A stretch of 64,000 nt of DNA from Pigmentiphaga daeguensis (GTDB lineage: Bacteria; Pseudomonadota; Gammaproteobacteria; Burkholderiales; Burkholderiaceae_B). This document shows positions 1 through 9,092 of the stretch, in pieces. The position numbers and the translations under genes were made by a program. Each line of letters opens with the position of its first letter. Within the stretch, counting starts at the first letter, position 1. A model generated the notes under the pieces. The model was not told the origin of the DNA, searched no databases, and was given only the letters and a program-made list of their open reading frames with translations. The DNA lies in contig NZ_BAAAEN010000002.1 in NCBI RefSeq assembly GCF_039523035.1, forward strand, positions 186,001 through 250,000, in the 5' to 3' direction.

Positions 1-216
1 TTGTCGGTGCTCGAGATGCTGATGGCGCGCGCCGGCCGCGTCGTCACCAAGCGGCAGATCGTCAATTCGCTGTCGGCCTGGGATGCCGATTTCAGCGAAA
101 ACGCCGTCGAGGTCTACGTCTATCGCCTGCGCAAGCGGCTCGAGAAAGCGGGGGTCAGCATCCAGACGGTACGCGGGTTCGGCTATCTGCTGGAGTCCGA
201 TGCCGTCGCGCAGTGA
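1..216 (+). CDS. OmpR/PhoB-family response regulator, C-terminal part (cut by window edge)
   Basis: The reading frame is already open at base 1, so only the last 71 codons are present. They encode a winged-helix DNA-binding domain, with the recognition-helix stretch ENAVEVYVYRLRKRLEKAG followed by the wing motif VRGFGYLLE typical of OmpR/PhoB regulators. The receiver domain must lie upstream of the window. The stop at 214-216 overlaps the start of the sensor kinase at 200, so the two are translationally coupled and form a two-component pair. The closest family type by eye is TctD/QseB. The signal and target genes cannot be told from this fragment. Confidence 0.9.
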   Translation: MSVLEMLMARAGRVVTKRQIVNSLSAWDADFSENAVEVYVYRLRKRLEKAGVSIQTVRGFGYLLESDAVAQ

Positions 217-1714
217 CGTCCGGCCCGCTCCCGAGAACCGGGTCCTGCACCGGCGCTCGCTGGCCTGGCATCTGCTGGTGCGGCTGCTGCCCGCCGTGCT
301 GCTGCTGGCCACGATGGACAGCGTCATCACCTATGTCCTGACGCGCAAGCTCAATACCCAGTCCCACGACCGAGCGCTGGTCGACACCACCCGCGCGCTG
401 GCGCGCCAGGTCGTCATGACTCCCCAGGGGCCGCAGCTCGATCCGGCCTGGAACACCACGCGTTTCCTGACCACGGACCCCGACGAGCGGACCTATTTCC
501 GCATCAGCGTCGACGGCGAGATCATCGCCGGCACGGCCGTCCTGCCTTCGCCGCCGGTGGTGGACGACCCGGACGGTGCCGACGAGGACGGCGCCGAGCC
601 GCCCACGCTGCTCGACCGCATCAACAAGGCCGTGCCGACGATCTACGACTCGCTGGTGGAAGGCTTGCCGGTGCGCGCGGTGGCGCTGGATTTCAGCTTC
701 GACGACTATCTGGTCGAAGTGGCGATGGCCGAGACCCTCAACACCCGCAGCCGCTTCATCGAAGAGATCCTGTCGGTACTCGTAGCGGGCCAGTTGCTGT
801 TGATCGCGCTGCTGGGCTTCGTCATCGTCACCGCCGTGCGCTCGGGGCTGGAGTCGGTCAGCAAGCTGTCGGACGAGATCGAGAGCCGCAGCATCGACGA
901 TCTGCAGCCCATAGGCGGCGACGACGTGCCGAGCGAACTGACGCTGTTGATCGCCAAGACCAATTCCCTGCTGGGCCGGCTGGACGAGGCGGTGGCCGCG
1001 CAGCGCCGCTTCATCGGCCACGCGGCGCATCAATTGCGCACGCCGCTCAGCGGGCTCAAGCTGGAATCCGAGCTGATGCTGGCGCGTCCGGTGCCGGACG
1101 ACGTGCGCCAGCGGGCCGAGCGGATCAAGGCCGCCGCCGACCGCATGATCCGGGTCGGCGAGCAATTGCTGGTGCTGGCACGCATCGATGCCAACGTGCG
1201 TCCGCGCGACACGTTCACGCGCATCGACCTGACGGAGCTGACGCGCGAATGCGGGGCACGCTGGGTGCCGGCGGCGCGCCAGGCCCATGTCGAGATCGTG
1301 CTGGTCGCGCCGGACGAACCGGTCTGGGTCGACGGCGACGAGGTGCTGCTGGACCAGTTGCTGGGCAACCTGGTGGACAATGCCATCCGCTACCACGGGG
1401 GGCCGGGGCAGATCGTGCTGCGCGTGAACGACTCGCCGCCCAGCCTGGTGGTGGAGGACGACGGGCCGGGCATCGCGCCCGAGGACAGGGCGCGGGTCTT
1501 CGATGCCTTCTACCGGGCGAAGAACTCGCAGGCCGGAGGATCCGGGCTGGGACTGGCCATCGTCAAGGAAATCGCCGAGGCGCATGGTGCGCACTGGGAC
1601 TTGCGCAGCCGTCCCGAGTTCGCCGGTACCCGCATTAGCCTGGTGTTTCCCGGGCCGCGCATCGGCGCCCATCTGAGCCGGGTACGGATCGAGCCGCGGC
1701 AGCCGGACTGGTAG
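200..1714 (+). CDS. TctE/QseC-like sensor histidine kinase
   Basis: This is a 504-residue inner-membrane sensor kinase, partner of the response regulator it overlaps by 17 nt. The ATG at 200 is chosen because it sits at the coupled position; the frame stays open further upstream but only inside the regulator gene. A first membrane helix lies at about residues 18-38, a periplasmic sensing region of TctE type (2CSK_N-like) follows, and a second helix lies near 192-212. The phosphoacceptor is His277 in HAAHQLRTPLSGL. The ATP-binding domain shows the N box NLVDNAIRY and the G boxes DDGPGIA and GGSGLGLAIV. The family often senses carboxylates or envelope signals, but nothing here identifies the ligand. 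Confidence 0.88.
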   Translation: MPSRSDVRPAPENRVLHRRSLAWHLLVRLLPAVLLLATMDSVITYVLTRKLNTQSHDRALVDTTRALARQVVMTPQGPQLDPAWNTTRFLTTDPDERTYFRISVDGEIIAGTAVLPSPPVVDDPDGADEDGAEPPTLLDRINKAVPTIYDSLVEGLPVRAVALDFSFDDYLVEVAMAETLNTRSRFIEEILSVLVAGQLLLIALLGFVIVTAVRSGLESVSKLSDEIESRSIDDLQPIGGDDVPSELTLLIAKTNSLLGRLDEAVAAQRRFIGHAAHQLRTPLSGLKLESELMLARPVPDDVRQRAERIKAAADRMIRVGEQLLVLARIDANVRPRDTFTRIDLTELTRECGARWVPAARQAHVEIVLVAPDEPVWVDGDEVLLDQLLGNLVDNAIRYHGGPGQIVLRVNDSPPSLVVEDDGPGIAPEDRARVFDAFYRAKNSQAGGSGLGLAIVKEIAEAHGAHWDLRSRPEFAGTRISLVFPGPRIGAHLSRVRIEPRQPDW

Positions 1715-1734
1715 GCTGCGGCGGGTCGAGCGCC

Positions 1735-2508
1735 TCAGCGTATGACGGCGGTCTTGAAATAGGGCACGGCGATGCCCACGATGCGTTCCATGGGGCCGGC
1801 CAGCACGCCGAAGGTCAGCCACAGCAGCAGCAGGCCCGCCAGCAGCGTGACCGCGAAGCCGAGGTTGAAGATGTTGAGTTGCGGCGCGCTGCGCGAGACG
1901 AAACCCAGCGCGATGTTGATGGACAGGACCGCCGCCAGCACCGGCAGCGCGATCTGCAGGCCGCCTGCGAAGACGATGGAACCCAGGTTGGCCAGCCGCA
2001 GCCAGTCCAGGTTGTCCAGCGGATGCGGCGAAACGGGAATGATGCGGAAGCTGTCGCCCAGGGTCAGCAGCAGCGTCAGGTGGCCGTCTGTCGCCAGGAA
2101 GGCCAGCAGGGCCGACAGCATCAGGAAGTTGGCCAGCAGCGGCGAAGGCGCGCCGCGCTGCGGGTCCAGGAAGGACGCGAAGCCCAGGCCCATCTGCAAT
2201 CCGACCAGGTCGCCCGCCAGTTCGAAGGCGGCGAAGACCGCGCGCAGGCCGAAACCCATGGCCGCGCCGACGATGATCTGCTGCAGGAGCAGCAGCAGGC
2301 CGGTGCCGGAGAAGGCGTCCACGGGCGCGGCCGGTATGGCGGGGGCGACCAGGAAGGAGATCAGGAGCGCCAGGCCGATCTTGACCCGCTGGGGCACGGC
2401 CCGGTGGCCGAACACCGGTGCGGTCTGCACCAGCGCCAGGGTGCGCACGAAGGGCCACAGCAGCGCCGCGATCGCGGCATGGATGTCCGCGTCGGTGAAG
2501 CTCAGCAC
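1735..2508 (-). CDS. fliR: Flagellar export gate protein FliR
   Basis: FliR is an integral membrane component of the flagellar type III export gate (FliPQR core). The 257-residue product matches the usual FliR length, is hydrophobic throughout, and opens with LSFTDADIHAAIAALLWPF, a typical FliR N-terminus. The start is GTG, four bases after the fliQ stop. It is the last gene of the minus-strand run fliF to fliR. Its stop at 1735 faces the stop of the sensor kinase at 1714 with only 20 nt between, and no clear terminator hairpin is visible there. Confidence 0.95.
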   Translation of the reverse strand: MLSFTDADIHAAIAALLWPFVRTLALVQTAPVFGHRAVPQRVKIGLALLISFLVAPAIPAAPVDAFSGTGLLLLLQQIIVGAAMGFGLRAVFAAFELAGDLVGLQMGLGFASFLDPQRGAPSPLLANFLMLSALLAFLATDGHLTLLLTLGDSFRIIPVSPHPLDNLDWLRLANLGSIVFAGGLQIALPVLAAVLSINIALGFVSRSAPQLNIFNLGFAVTLLAGLLLLWLTFGVLAGPMERIVGIAVPYFKTAVIR

Positions 2509-2512
2509 GCGC

Positions 2513-2785
2513 CTAGCCCAGCATAAACGGAATGTTCTCGAACAGCCGCCGGATGTAATCGGTCATCATCGACAGCATCCAGGGACCCGCGATCAGCGCG
2601 GCGGCGAAGATGGCGACCAGCTTGGGCACGAATGACAGGGTCATTTCGTTGATCTGGGTCGCGGCTTGCAGCACGCTGATGATCAGGCCCACGACCAGCG
2701 CCGACAACAGCAGCGGAGCGGCAAGATAGATGGCGATCTGCACCGCCTCTTGCGCCAGGGTCAGGATGCCGGCGGTACTGTTCAT
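2513..2785 (-). CDS. fliQ: Flagellar export gate protein FliQ
   Basis: This is a 90-residue protein with two long hydrophobic helices, the size and shape of FliQ, which packs around FliP and FliR in the export gate of the basal body. Recognisable family sequence includes LIISVLQAATQINEMTLSFVPK. It lies between fliP and fliR in the order conserved across proteobacteria, 43 nt after the fliP stop, and is probably co-transcribed with them. Confidence 0.95.
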   Translation of the reverse strand: MNSTAGILTLAQEAVQIAIYLAAPLLLSALVVGLIISVLQAATQINEMTLSFVPKLVAIFAAALIAGPWMLSMMTDYIRRLFENIPFMLG

Positions 2786-2828
2786 GGGAGTCCCTTGAAG
2801 AGGCGCGCGGGATGCGGCGAGGGGAGGT

Positions 2829-3575
2829 TCATCGGAAGCTGGCGACCAGGCTGCCGATCAGCAGGTTCCAGCCGTCGGCCAGGACGAACAGCATGAGCTT
2901 GAAAGGCAGGGATATCAGCACCGGCGACAGCATCATCATGCCCATGGACATCAGCACGCTGGAGACGACCAGGTCGATGACCAGGAAGGGCAGGAAGACC
3001 ATGAAACCGATCTGGAACGCCGTCTTCAGTTCGCTGGTCACGAAGGCCGGAACCACCACGCGCAGCGGCAACTGGGCCGCCTCGGACACCGGCGGCGAGC
3101 CGGCCAGGCGCATGAACAGCGCCAGGTCGGATTCGCGGGTCTGCCTGAGCATGAAGTCCTTCATCGGCACCTGGGCCTTGTCCACGGCCTCCCGGAAGTC
3201 GATCTGCTTGCTGTCGAAGGGCTGGTAGGCCTCGGTATAGACCTTGTCGAACGTGGGCGTCATGATGAACAGCGTCATGAACAGCGCCAGCCCGACCAGC
3301 ACCATGTTGGGCGGCGACCCCTGCAGGCCCAGCGCGCTGCGCAGCAGCGAGAGCACGATGATGATGCGCGTGAAGCTGGTCATCATCAGCAGCACGGCGG
3401 GCAGGAAGCTCAGCGCCGACAGCACCAGCAGCGTCTGCAGGGACAGCGACCAGGTGGTGCCGCCACCCGGGGCCGGGCTGCTGGTCAGGGCCGGGATACC
3501 GGCTTCCTGCGCGTGGACGCCGCCGGCGGCCAGCAGCAGGAGCAGGGCTAGGGGAAACACGAGCGTACGCATCAT
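2829..3575 (-). CDS. fliP: Flagellar export gate protein FliP
   Basis: FliP forms the core pore of the flagellar export gate. The chosen ATG at 3575 overlaps the fliO stop as ATGA and gives 248 residues, the normal FliP length; the longer open frame upstream is only the shadow of fliO. The N-terminus carries a cleavable signal peptide ending near VHA/QEAG, a known FliP feature. The core is recognisable from the segments MMTSFTRIIIVLSLLRSALG and PAFVTSELKTAFQIGF. The protein lies in the inner membrane at the centre of the MS ring. Confidence 0.96.
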   Translation of the reverse strand: MMRTLVFPLALLLLLAAGGVHAQEAGIPALTSSPAPGGGTTWSLSLQTLLVLSALSFLPAVLLMMTSFTRIIIVLSLLRSALGLQGSPPNMVLVGLALFMTLFIMTPTFDKVYTEAYQPFDSKQIDFREAVDKAQVPMKDFMLRQTRESDLALFMRLAGSPPVSEAAQLPLRVVVPAFVTSELKTAFQIGFMVFLPFLVIDLVVSSVLMSMGMMMLSPVLISLPFKLMLFVLADGWNLLIGSLVASFR

Positions 3576-3907
3576 TGCTTGCCGAAGCGGGCCAGGAGCG
3601 CACGGAAGTCGGGCAGCGGGGCGGCCGGGGCGGAGTCGGCAGGAGGCGCGTCGCCGGGGCGCGGCAGCACGGCCAGCGGCCGGACGTTGCCTGCCGAGAC
3701 GCCGGCAACGATCCACTGGTCCGCGACCTCGACCAGGATCACGCGTTCGCGCGGACCGACCGTCAGCTGGCCGCGCAGCCGCAGCGGATGGTCGCCGCCG
3801 CCCTGGGGCCTCTGGACGCGCCGCAGCAGCCATGCGCAAGCCATGATCAACGCCAGGACGGCGATCAGCGCCAGCACGGTCTGCAGGGTCGAGCCGGGGG
3901 AAATCAT
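3572..3907 (-). CDS. fliO: Flagellar assembly protein FliO
   Basis: This is a 111-residue protein with a single N-terminal membrane helix (about residues 8-28, LQTVLALIAVLALIMACAWLL) and a basic cytoplasmic region containing the family pattern RGQLTVGPRERVILVEV. FliO helps assemble or stabilise the FliP complex. It overlaps fliP by four bases and follows fliN by 6 nt, as expected in the fliMNOPQR order. The tail is rich in Pro and Ala, as is usual for this poorly conserved protein. Confidence 0.93.
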   Translation of the reverse strand: MISPGSTLQTVLALIAVLALIMACAWLLRRVQRPQGGGDHPLRLRGQLTVGPRERVILVEVADQWIVAGVSAGNVRPLAVLPRPGDAPPADSAPAAPLPDFRALLARFGKQ

Positions 3908-3913
3908 GGGAAC

Positions 3914-4336
3914 CTAGCGGTTGAGGCGGCGCAGCCGCTCGGACGGCGTGACGATGTCCGTCAGCCGGATGCCGAATTTGTCGTTGACCACGACCACCTC
4001 GCCCTGGGCGATCAGGCAGCCGTTGACCATCACGTCCATGGGCTCGCCGGCCAGGCCGTCGAGCTCCACCACCGACCCCTGCGCCAGTTGCAGGATCTGC
4101 TTGATGGGGATGCGGGTGCGGCCCAGCTCCACGGTCAGCGTGACCGGGATGTCCATGATGATCTCGATGTCGTTGACCGTCCTGGACGTCTCGCCGCCGG
4201 GGGTGAACTGCTCGAACAGCTCGTCGGCGGGTCGCGCCGCGGCGCTGGCTTGAGACTGCTCGGCCAGCGCCGCGGCCCAGTCGTCGTCGGCCGTGGCGCC
4301 GGGCGGCTCGGGCAGGTGTTCAGGATCCGCTTCCAT
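3914..4336 (-). CDS. fliN: Flagellar motor switch protein FliN
   Basis: FliN forms the lower part of the cytoplasmic C ring together with FliM and takes part in rotation switching and export. The C-terminal SpoA domain is clear: VTLTVELGRTRIPIKQILQL, then GSVVELDGLAGEPMDVMVNG. The N-terminal ~60 residues are acidic and variable. Two in-frame ATGs compete. The one at 4342 directly abuts the AGGAG ribosome site, while the one at 4336 has normal 6-nt spacing and is preferred (140 residues). The start lies inside the end of fliM, so translation is coupled. Confidence 0.94.
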   Translation of the reverse strand: MEADPEHLPEPPGATADDDWAAALAEQSQASAAARPADELFEQFTPGGETSRTVNDIEIIMDIPVTLTVELGRTRIPIKQILQLAQGSVVELDGLAGEPMDVMVNGCLIAQGEVVVVNDKFGIRLTDIVTPSERLRRLNR

Positions 4337-5333
4337 TCTCATCTCCTAACTGGTTTTCCGATTGCAGGGTGGCCAGCACCTTGCCGATACGGATCGCGTA
4401 CTGCCCGTTGCTGACGCCGATCTTGCAGTCGAATATGGGCACGCCGTCCACGTAGGCGGGCAGCGTGGGGGCGATGTCGATCGGGATGACGTCGCCCTTC
4501 TGCATGTTCAGCAAGTCGCGCAACACCAGTTCGCTCTGGGCCAGGTTGACCACCATCTCGACGTCGGCCAGCTGGATCTGCTTGGACAGCATGCGCAGCC
4601 AGCGCTTGTCGGGTTCCATCTGGTCGCCCTGGACGGGGCTGTACAGCGCATCGCGGATGGGCTCGACCGATGCGTACGGAAAGCAGATGTGCAAGTCGCC
4701 GCCGGACGAGCCGAATTCTATGGAGAACGTCGAGCAGACGACGATCTCGGACGGCGTGGCGATGTTGGCGAACTGCGTATGCATTTCGGCACGCTGGTAT
4801 TCGAAGTGCATGGGGTGGACCGCGGCCCACGCCTTGGCGTACTCGTCCAGTACGACCGCCAGCATGCGCTGGATGATGCGCTGCTCGGTGGCGGTGAAGT
4901 CGCGCCCCTCGACGCGGGTGTGGTAGCGGCCGTCGCCGCCGAACAGGTTGTCGATGACCGAGAACACCAGCCGCGGTTCGAAGATGAACAGGGCATTGCC
5001 GCGCAAGGGTTTGAGCGAGACGATGTTCAGGTTGGTCGGGACGACGATGTTGCGCAGGAACTCGCTGTACTTGACCAGCCGCACCGGGCCGACCGAGACC
5101 TCGGGGTTGCGCCGCAGGAAGTTGAACAGTCCCACGCGCAGCAGGCGGCCGAAGCGGTCGTGGATGATCTCGAGCGACGGCATGCGGCCGCGCACGATGC
5201 GTTCCTGCTTGGCCAGGTTGTAGGGGCGTATGCCGCCGACGGGCACTTCGTCCTTGGGCTGGTCGTCGTGCTCGCCCGTGACGCCCCGCAGCAGGGCATC
5301 GACTTCGTCTTGCGACAGGAATTCACCGGCCAT
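4320..5333 (-). CDS. fliM: Flagellar motor switch protein FliM
   Basis: FliM is the C-ring protein that binds phosphorylated CheY and reverses motor rotation. The N-terminal CheY-binding peptide is intact (MAGEFLSQDEVDALLRGV), followed by the FliM middle domain (KQERIVRGRMPSLEIIHDRF) and a C-terminal SpoA domain. The length of 337 residues is normal. It lies 59 nt after fliL and overlaps fliN by 17 nt. The intact CheY-binding peptide fits the presence of cheY and cheZ in this window. Confidence 0.96.
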   Translation of the reverse strand: MAGEFLSQDEVDALLRGVTGEHDDQPKDEVPVGGIRPYNLAKQERIVRGRMPSLEIIHDRFGRLLRVGLFNFLRRNPEVSVGPVRLVKYSEFLRNIVVPTNLNIVSLKPLRGNALFIFEPRLVFSVIDNLFGGDGRYHTRVEGRDFTATEQRIIQRMLAVVLDEYAKAWAAVHPMHFEYQRAEMHTQFANIATPSEIVVCSTFSIEFGSSGGDLHICFPYASVEPIRDALYSPVQGDQMEPDKRWLRMLSKQIQLADVEMVVNLAQSELVLRDLLNMQKGDVIPIDIAPTLPAYVDGVPIFDCKIGVSNGQYAIRIGKVLATLQSENQLGDENGSGS

Positions 5334-5392
5334 CGTGGGCGCTCCGGGCGGCGTCGTGGGGATGCGTCATCGGCGTCACGGCGCAACGGGAC

Positions 5393-5926
5393 CTACTGGA
5401 TCACGAAACTGGAGAAGTGCGCGGCATAGACGCTGGTGCGGAACTCCGGCGCGATGTACTTCCGGGCGATGTCGACGACCTGCGCGGCCAGCGTCTGCTT
5501 GCCTTTCAGGCTGAGCAGCTCGTCGGCGGTCTTGGAACTCAGCAGCAGCAGGATCTCGCTGCGGATGGGCGGCACGACCGCGGTCAGGGCGGCCCCCGCC
5601 TTGGCGTCGGCCACTTCGATCACGACACCCACCTGCGCGAAGCGGTCATTGTCGCGCTCGGCCAGGTTGGCGGTGAACAGGTCCAGGGCCGTGAAGACGT
5701 GCTTGCCGGAATTCGCCGGCGCGGCCGGCGTGCCCGAGGATCCCGGCTGGGCAGCGTCGTCCGACTGCTGCGATCCGGCGTAGCTGTAAGTCTCGAAGCT
5801 GGCCAGTTGCTTGTTGTGGATGAGCAGCAGGGCGGCCATGGCCGCGATCACGACCAGCAGCACGAGTCCGCCCAGCACGAAGATCCAGGTGCGGGCGCGT
5901 TTCACGGGAACAATGGCCTCGGCCAT
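5393..5926 (-). CDS. fliL: Flagellar basal body-associated protein FliL
   Basis: FliL is a single-pass inner-membrane protein that surrounds the stator and supports motor torque. One membrane helix (WIFVLGGLVLLVVIAAMAAL) is followed by a periplasmic domain with the family segments FTANLAERDNDRFAQVGVVIEV and IRSEILLLLSSKTADEL. The ATG at 5926 is preferred over the one at 5935 because the latter touches the GGAG ribosome site. The 135-nt gap to fliK upstream shows no clear promoter. FliL starts the fliLMNOPQR part of the operon. Confidence 0.94.
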   Translation of the reverse strand: MAEAIVPVKRARTWIFVLGGLVLLVVIAAMAALLLIHNKQLASFETYSYAGSQQSDDAAQPGSSGTPAAPANSGKHVFTALDLFTANLAERDNDRFAQVGVVIEVADAKAGAALTAVVPPIRSEILLLLSSKTADELLSLKGKQTLAAQVVDIARKYIAPEFRTSVYAAHFSSFVIQ

Positions 5927-6061
5927 GAACAACATCTCCGGAGTCGATGGGAAAGGGCAGCGAACTGCCCCCAGGTTGCATTATCCAGAAGCGGATGGGG
6001 GACGATCCGTGGAACAGCAGGGGAAATCCTGCAGTTGGCCGGCGGGCCGCCCGGCCGCGCC

Positions 6062-7198
6062 TCACGCGTACAGATCGACCATGCCGTTGCCCGCCGCCCG
6101 GCCGCGCGCGACGGGGGCGGCCGGACCGTCGGCGGGGCCCGAGGCAGCGGCGCCGGCGGCCGGCGCGCGGCCGGGCTGCGCCTCGCGTTCCGCGAACTGT
6201 CGCGCGGCAAGGAAGCCGCTCTGCTGTTCGCTGCCGACCGAGGCCTGGCCCAGGCTCAGGCCGTTGGCCGCCAGCACGTCCTTGAGGCCGGCCAGCGAGC
6301 TTTCCAGCGCCTGGCGCGTCGATTCGTGATTGCTGCCGAACACCACGCTGGCGGCATCGCCGTCCAGGCGCAGATGGATGGTGATGGGACCCAGGGCCTC
6401 GGGGTCGACGCGCAGCTGCGCGGTTTGCAGGTGGCCGCCGGCCATCCAGCGCAAGGCCGTGTCGATGCGATCCTGCAAGGCGCCGGCGTGCAACGGTACC
6501 GGGGCGCCGGGCACGGACGGGACCTCGTTGCGGGCCGCGGACGCGGGCGCGTGGTGGGGCGCCGGGGTGTTGACCGGGACCGTGGCGGATGCCTGCAGCA
6601 CTCCGGCCGGGCCGGTGGAGGTCTCGGGGGGCGCGGTGTCCGCGGCTGGCCGCGAGGCCGCCGGCGGCGGGGTGCGGGGTGCGGACGCCGTCCTGTCCAC
6701 GCGCCGGCCGGCGGGGTCCGGAGCGGCGCCGGAGGCGGCCGTCGCGGCCGCGGGGCGCGCGGTCACGCCGGAAGCCGGGGCCGCCGCCAGGGAGACGGTT
6801 TCCTGTTCGGCCGCGGCGGGACGCGGAGCGGCGGGATCCGCCTGCGTCGCGGCGGGCGGCATCGTGGCCAGGGCATCGCCGGCGTCGGTGGCGGCGGCCG
6901 GCGTCATGGCCGGGTCCACGGGCGGCGCGGCCGCGGGAGCGAGGTAGCTCGCCCACTGCGACAGCCAGGGCAGGTCCGGCGCGATCGCCGGATCGGCATC
7001 GTCCTGGCCGCTGGCGGCATCGGCGTCCGCCGCCTCGGGCTGGGCCGGGGGTTCCGTCCGGGCGGGGGCCGGGGCCTCGGACGCCGTCGCCAGCACGTCC
7101 TCGAAGGGAAGGCCGGCGGGCGTGCCGTCGCCGGACCCCGCCGAGGCGGGGGCGGGCGCCGCGGCGGGCTGGACGAAGGAGACGGGCAGCGCGCTCAC
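6062..7198 (-). CDS. fliK: Flagellar hook-length control protein FliK
   Basis: FliK is a secreted ruler that measures hook length and switches export specificity through FlhB. The 378-residue product has a long Ala/Pro/Thr-rich low-complexity N-terminal two-thirds, as is usual for FliK. Its conserved C-terminal hook-control domain starts near residue 260 (AQLRVDPEALGPITIHLRL, then SLAGLKDVLAANGLSLGQASV). The start is GTG and overlaps the fliJ stop by four bases. A second FliK-like gene lies at 13632-14909; this copy, with the standard neighbours fliJ and fliL, is the likely housekeeping one. Confidence 0.92.
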   Translation of the reverse strand: MSALPVSFVQPAAAPAPASAGSGDGTPAGLPFEDVLATASEAPAPARTEPPAQPEAADADAASGQDDADPAIAPDLPWLSQWASYLAPAAAPPVDPAMTPAAATDAGDALATMPPAATQADPAAPRPAAAEQETVSLAAAPASGVTARPAAATAASGAAPDPAGRRVDRTASAPRTPPPAASRPAADTAPPETSTGPAGVLQASATVPVNTPAPHHAPASAARNEVPSVPGAPVPLHAGALQDRIDTALRWMAGGHLQTAQLRVDPEALGPITIHLRLDGDAASVVFGSNHESTRQALESSLAGLKDVLAANGLSLGQASVGSEQQSGFLAARQFAEREAQPGRAPAAGAAASGPADGPAAPVARGRAAGNGMVDLYA

Positions 7199-7650
7199 AG
7201 CGCGTATCCCGTCGCGGCGCCGAAATGCCGGCGATGGGCGAATTCGTCGATCTGCTTCTGTACGCGCCGGGCCTCGGTCGACTCCTGGCGCTGGGTTTCC
7301 CGCTGGGCCAGGATCTCCAGGGACTTGAGCTTGCGCTCTTCGTCGAAGAACGCCGCCCGGGTGGCGTTCATGTGGCCGGCGCAGCGCTCGACTTCCTGCG
7401 CCTGTTGTTCGACGGCGTCGGTCAGTTGCTGGATGAAGCGGGCGTAATTGCCGACCAGCGTGCCGTCCAGGCCTATGCCTGTCTGGTTGCGCATGCGCGA
7501 TTCGTAGTCCGAGCGGTAGTTCTCGATCAGCACCAGGCGTTCCCGGGCGCGCGAATGTGCCGCGGCGGCCTGGGCGAATTCCTGGGCGGCCTTGTTCTTG
7601 CGTGCTTCCGCAAGTTCGATCAGCGTGGCGAGCGTGGTGGTGGACGTCAT
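7195..7650 (-). CDS. fliJ: Flagellar export chaperone-like stalk protein FliJ
   Basis: FliJ is a small coiled-coil protein that sits in the centre of the FliI ATPase ring and links it to FlhA. The 151-residue product is almost entirely helical and charged, for example RARERLVLIENYRSDYESRM, which matches the family. An upstream TTG at 7674 overlaps the fliI stop. The ATG at 7650 has an AGAGG ribosome site six bases ahead and gives the usual N-terminus (TSTTTLATLIELAEARK), so it is chosen. It overlaps fliK by four bases. Confidence 0.92.
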   Translation of the reverse strand: MTSTTTLATLIELAEARKNKAAQEFAQAAAAHSRARERLVLIENYRSDYESRMRNQTGIGLDGTLVGNYARFIQQLTDAVEQQAQEVERCAGHMNATRAAFFDEERKLKSLEILAQRETQRQESTEARRVQKQIDEFAHRRHFGAATGYAL

Positions 7651-7670
7651 GGCGGGCCTCTGGAGGCGGG

Positions 7671-9092
7671 TCAAGTGCCGGCGCCGAAGTGTTCGGCGAT
7701 GGCGGTCATCAGGGTCAGGCTGTCGGCATAGGGCGCGCGCGCCTGCATGTCCTGCTGCAGGAAATTGCCGATGGTGGCGTGCGCGGCGATGGCCTGGTCG
7801 AGTTCGGGATCGGTTCCCGGCACGTAGGCGCCCACCTGGATCAGGTCGCGCGAGCGCTGGTAGCGCGAGAACAGCTTTTTCAGGGTGCGCGCATGGCGCT
7901 GCTGCTCGGCGCCCACGATGTTGTGCATGGCCCGCGAGATCGATTGTTCGATGTCGATCGCGGGATAGTGGCCGGTGTCGGCCAGTGCCCGGTTGAGCAC
8001 GATATGGCCGTCCAGGATGGCCCGGGCCGAGTCGGCGATGGGGTCCTGCTGGTCGTCGCCTTCGGTCAGCACCGTATAGAAGGCGGTGATCGAGCCGGCG
8101 CCGTGGGTGCCGTTGCCGGCGCGTTCCACCAGCGCGGGAAGCTTGGCGAATACCGATGGCGGATAGCCCTTGGTGGCGGGCGGTTCGCCGATGGCCAGCG
8201 CGATCTCCCGCTGGGCCATCGCGTAGCGGGTAAGCGAATCCATGATCAGCAGCACGTTCTTGCCCTGGTCGCGGAAATGCTCGGCCAGCACGGTGGCGTA
8301 GGCCGCGCCTTGCAGGCGCATCAGCGGCGCGGCATCGGCGGGCGCCGCGACCACGACTGACCGCGCCAGTCCTTCCGGGCCCAGGATGTGGTCGATGAAT
8401 TCCTTGACTTCGCGGCCGCGTTCGCCGATCAGGCCCACCACGGTCACGTCGGCCTCGGTGTAGCGCGCCATCATGCCCAGCAGCACGCTCTTGCCGACGC
8501 CGGAGCCGGCGAACAGGCCCATGCGCTGTCCGCGTCCCACCGTCAGCATGGCGTTGATGGCGCGCACGCCGACGTCCAGCGGGCGCTCGATGGGCTGGCG
8601 TTCGATGGGATTGATGGGCCGCGCGGCCAGCGGCGCGCGCTGGGCGGAAGTGATGGGGCCCAGCCGGTCCAGGGGGCGCCCGGCGCCATCCACCACGCGC
8701 CCCAGCAATGCATCGCCCACGGGCAGGTGCTTGGTGATTTCCTCGGCCGGGAGTTCCGCGTCGGCTGCCTGGTCGGCCGGCGGGTAGGAAGGGGGCGACC
8801 GCTGCGGCTCCAGCGGCATCACCAGCGACCCCGCCGTCAGTCCATGGACTTCGCTGGATGGCATCAGGAACAGGCGCTCGCCGTTGAAGCCCACTACTTC
8901 GGCCTCGGCGGCGCGATCGTGGGCCTGCACGATCCGGCAGGTGCTGCCCACCGGCAGCTTCAGCCCCACGGCTTCCATGACCAGTCCGGCCACGCGCGTC
9001 AGGCGGCCCGATGCGGCCACGGGCGACGCGGTCCGCACGCGGGCGGTGCAGCCTTCGAGGAAACGGGCCAGGCTGGCGGGGGCGTCATGCAC
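7671..9092 (-). CDS. fliI: Flagellum-specific export ATPase FliI
   Basis: FliI is the F1-beta-like ATPase that energises and unfolds substrates of the flagellar type III export system at the cytoplasmic face. The Walker A motif is GSGVGKS (Lys201), with further family segments LIGERGREVKEFI, LLIMDSLTRYAMAQREIALA and the substrate-loop region PPATKGYPPSVFAKLP. The start is placed at GTG 9092, which has GGAG eight bases upstream and gives 473 residues. It overlaps the end of fliH, so translation is coupled. The ORF can be read further upstream, but only as antiframe of fliH. Confidence 0.95.
   Translation of the reverse strand: MHDAPASLARFLEGCTARVRTASPVAASGRLTRVAGLVMEAVGLKLPVGSTCRIVQAHDRAAEAEVVGFNGERLFLMPSSEVHGLTAGSLVMPLEPQRSPPSYPPADQAADAELPAEEITKHLPVGDALLGRVVDGAGRPLDRLGPITSAQRAPLAARPINPIERQPIERPLDVGVRAINAMLTVGRGQRMGLFAGSGVGKSVLLGMMARYTEADVTVVGLIGERGREVKEFIDHILGPEGLARSVVVAAPADAAPLMRLQGAAYATVLAEHFRDQGKNVLLIMDSLTRYAMAQREIALAIGEPPATKGYPPSVFAKLPALVERAGNGTHGAGSITAFYTVLTEGDDQQDPIADSARAILDGHIVLNRALADTGHYPAIDIEQSISRAMHNIVGAEQQRHARTLKKLFSRYQRSRDLIQVGAYVPGTDPELDQAIAAHATIGNFLQQDMQARAPYADSLTLMTAIAEHFGAGT

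Noticed and set aside
155..2458. 767-codon open frame on the minus strand opposite the sensor kinase and fliR
   Set aside because: It is Arg/Pro/Gly-rich without any family motif, as expected for the shadow of high-GC genes. The kinase motifs on the plus strand and FliR on the minus strand explain the region.
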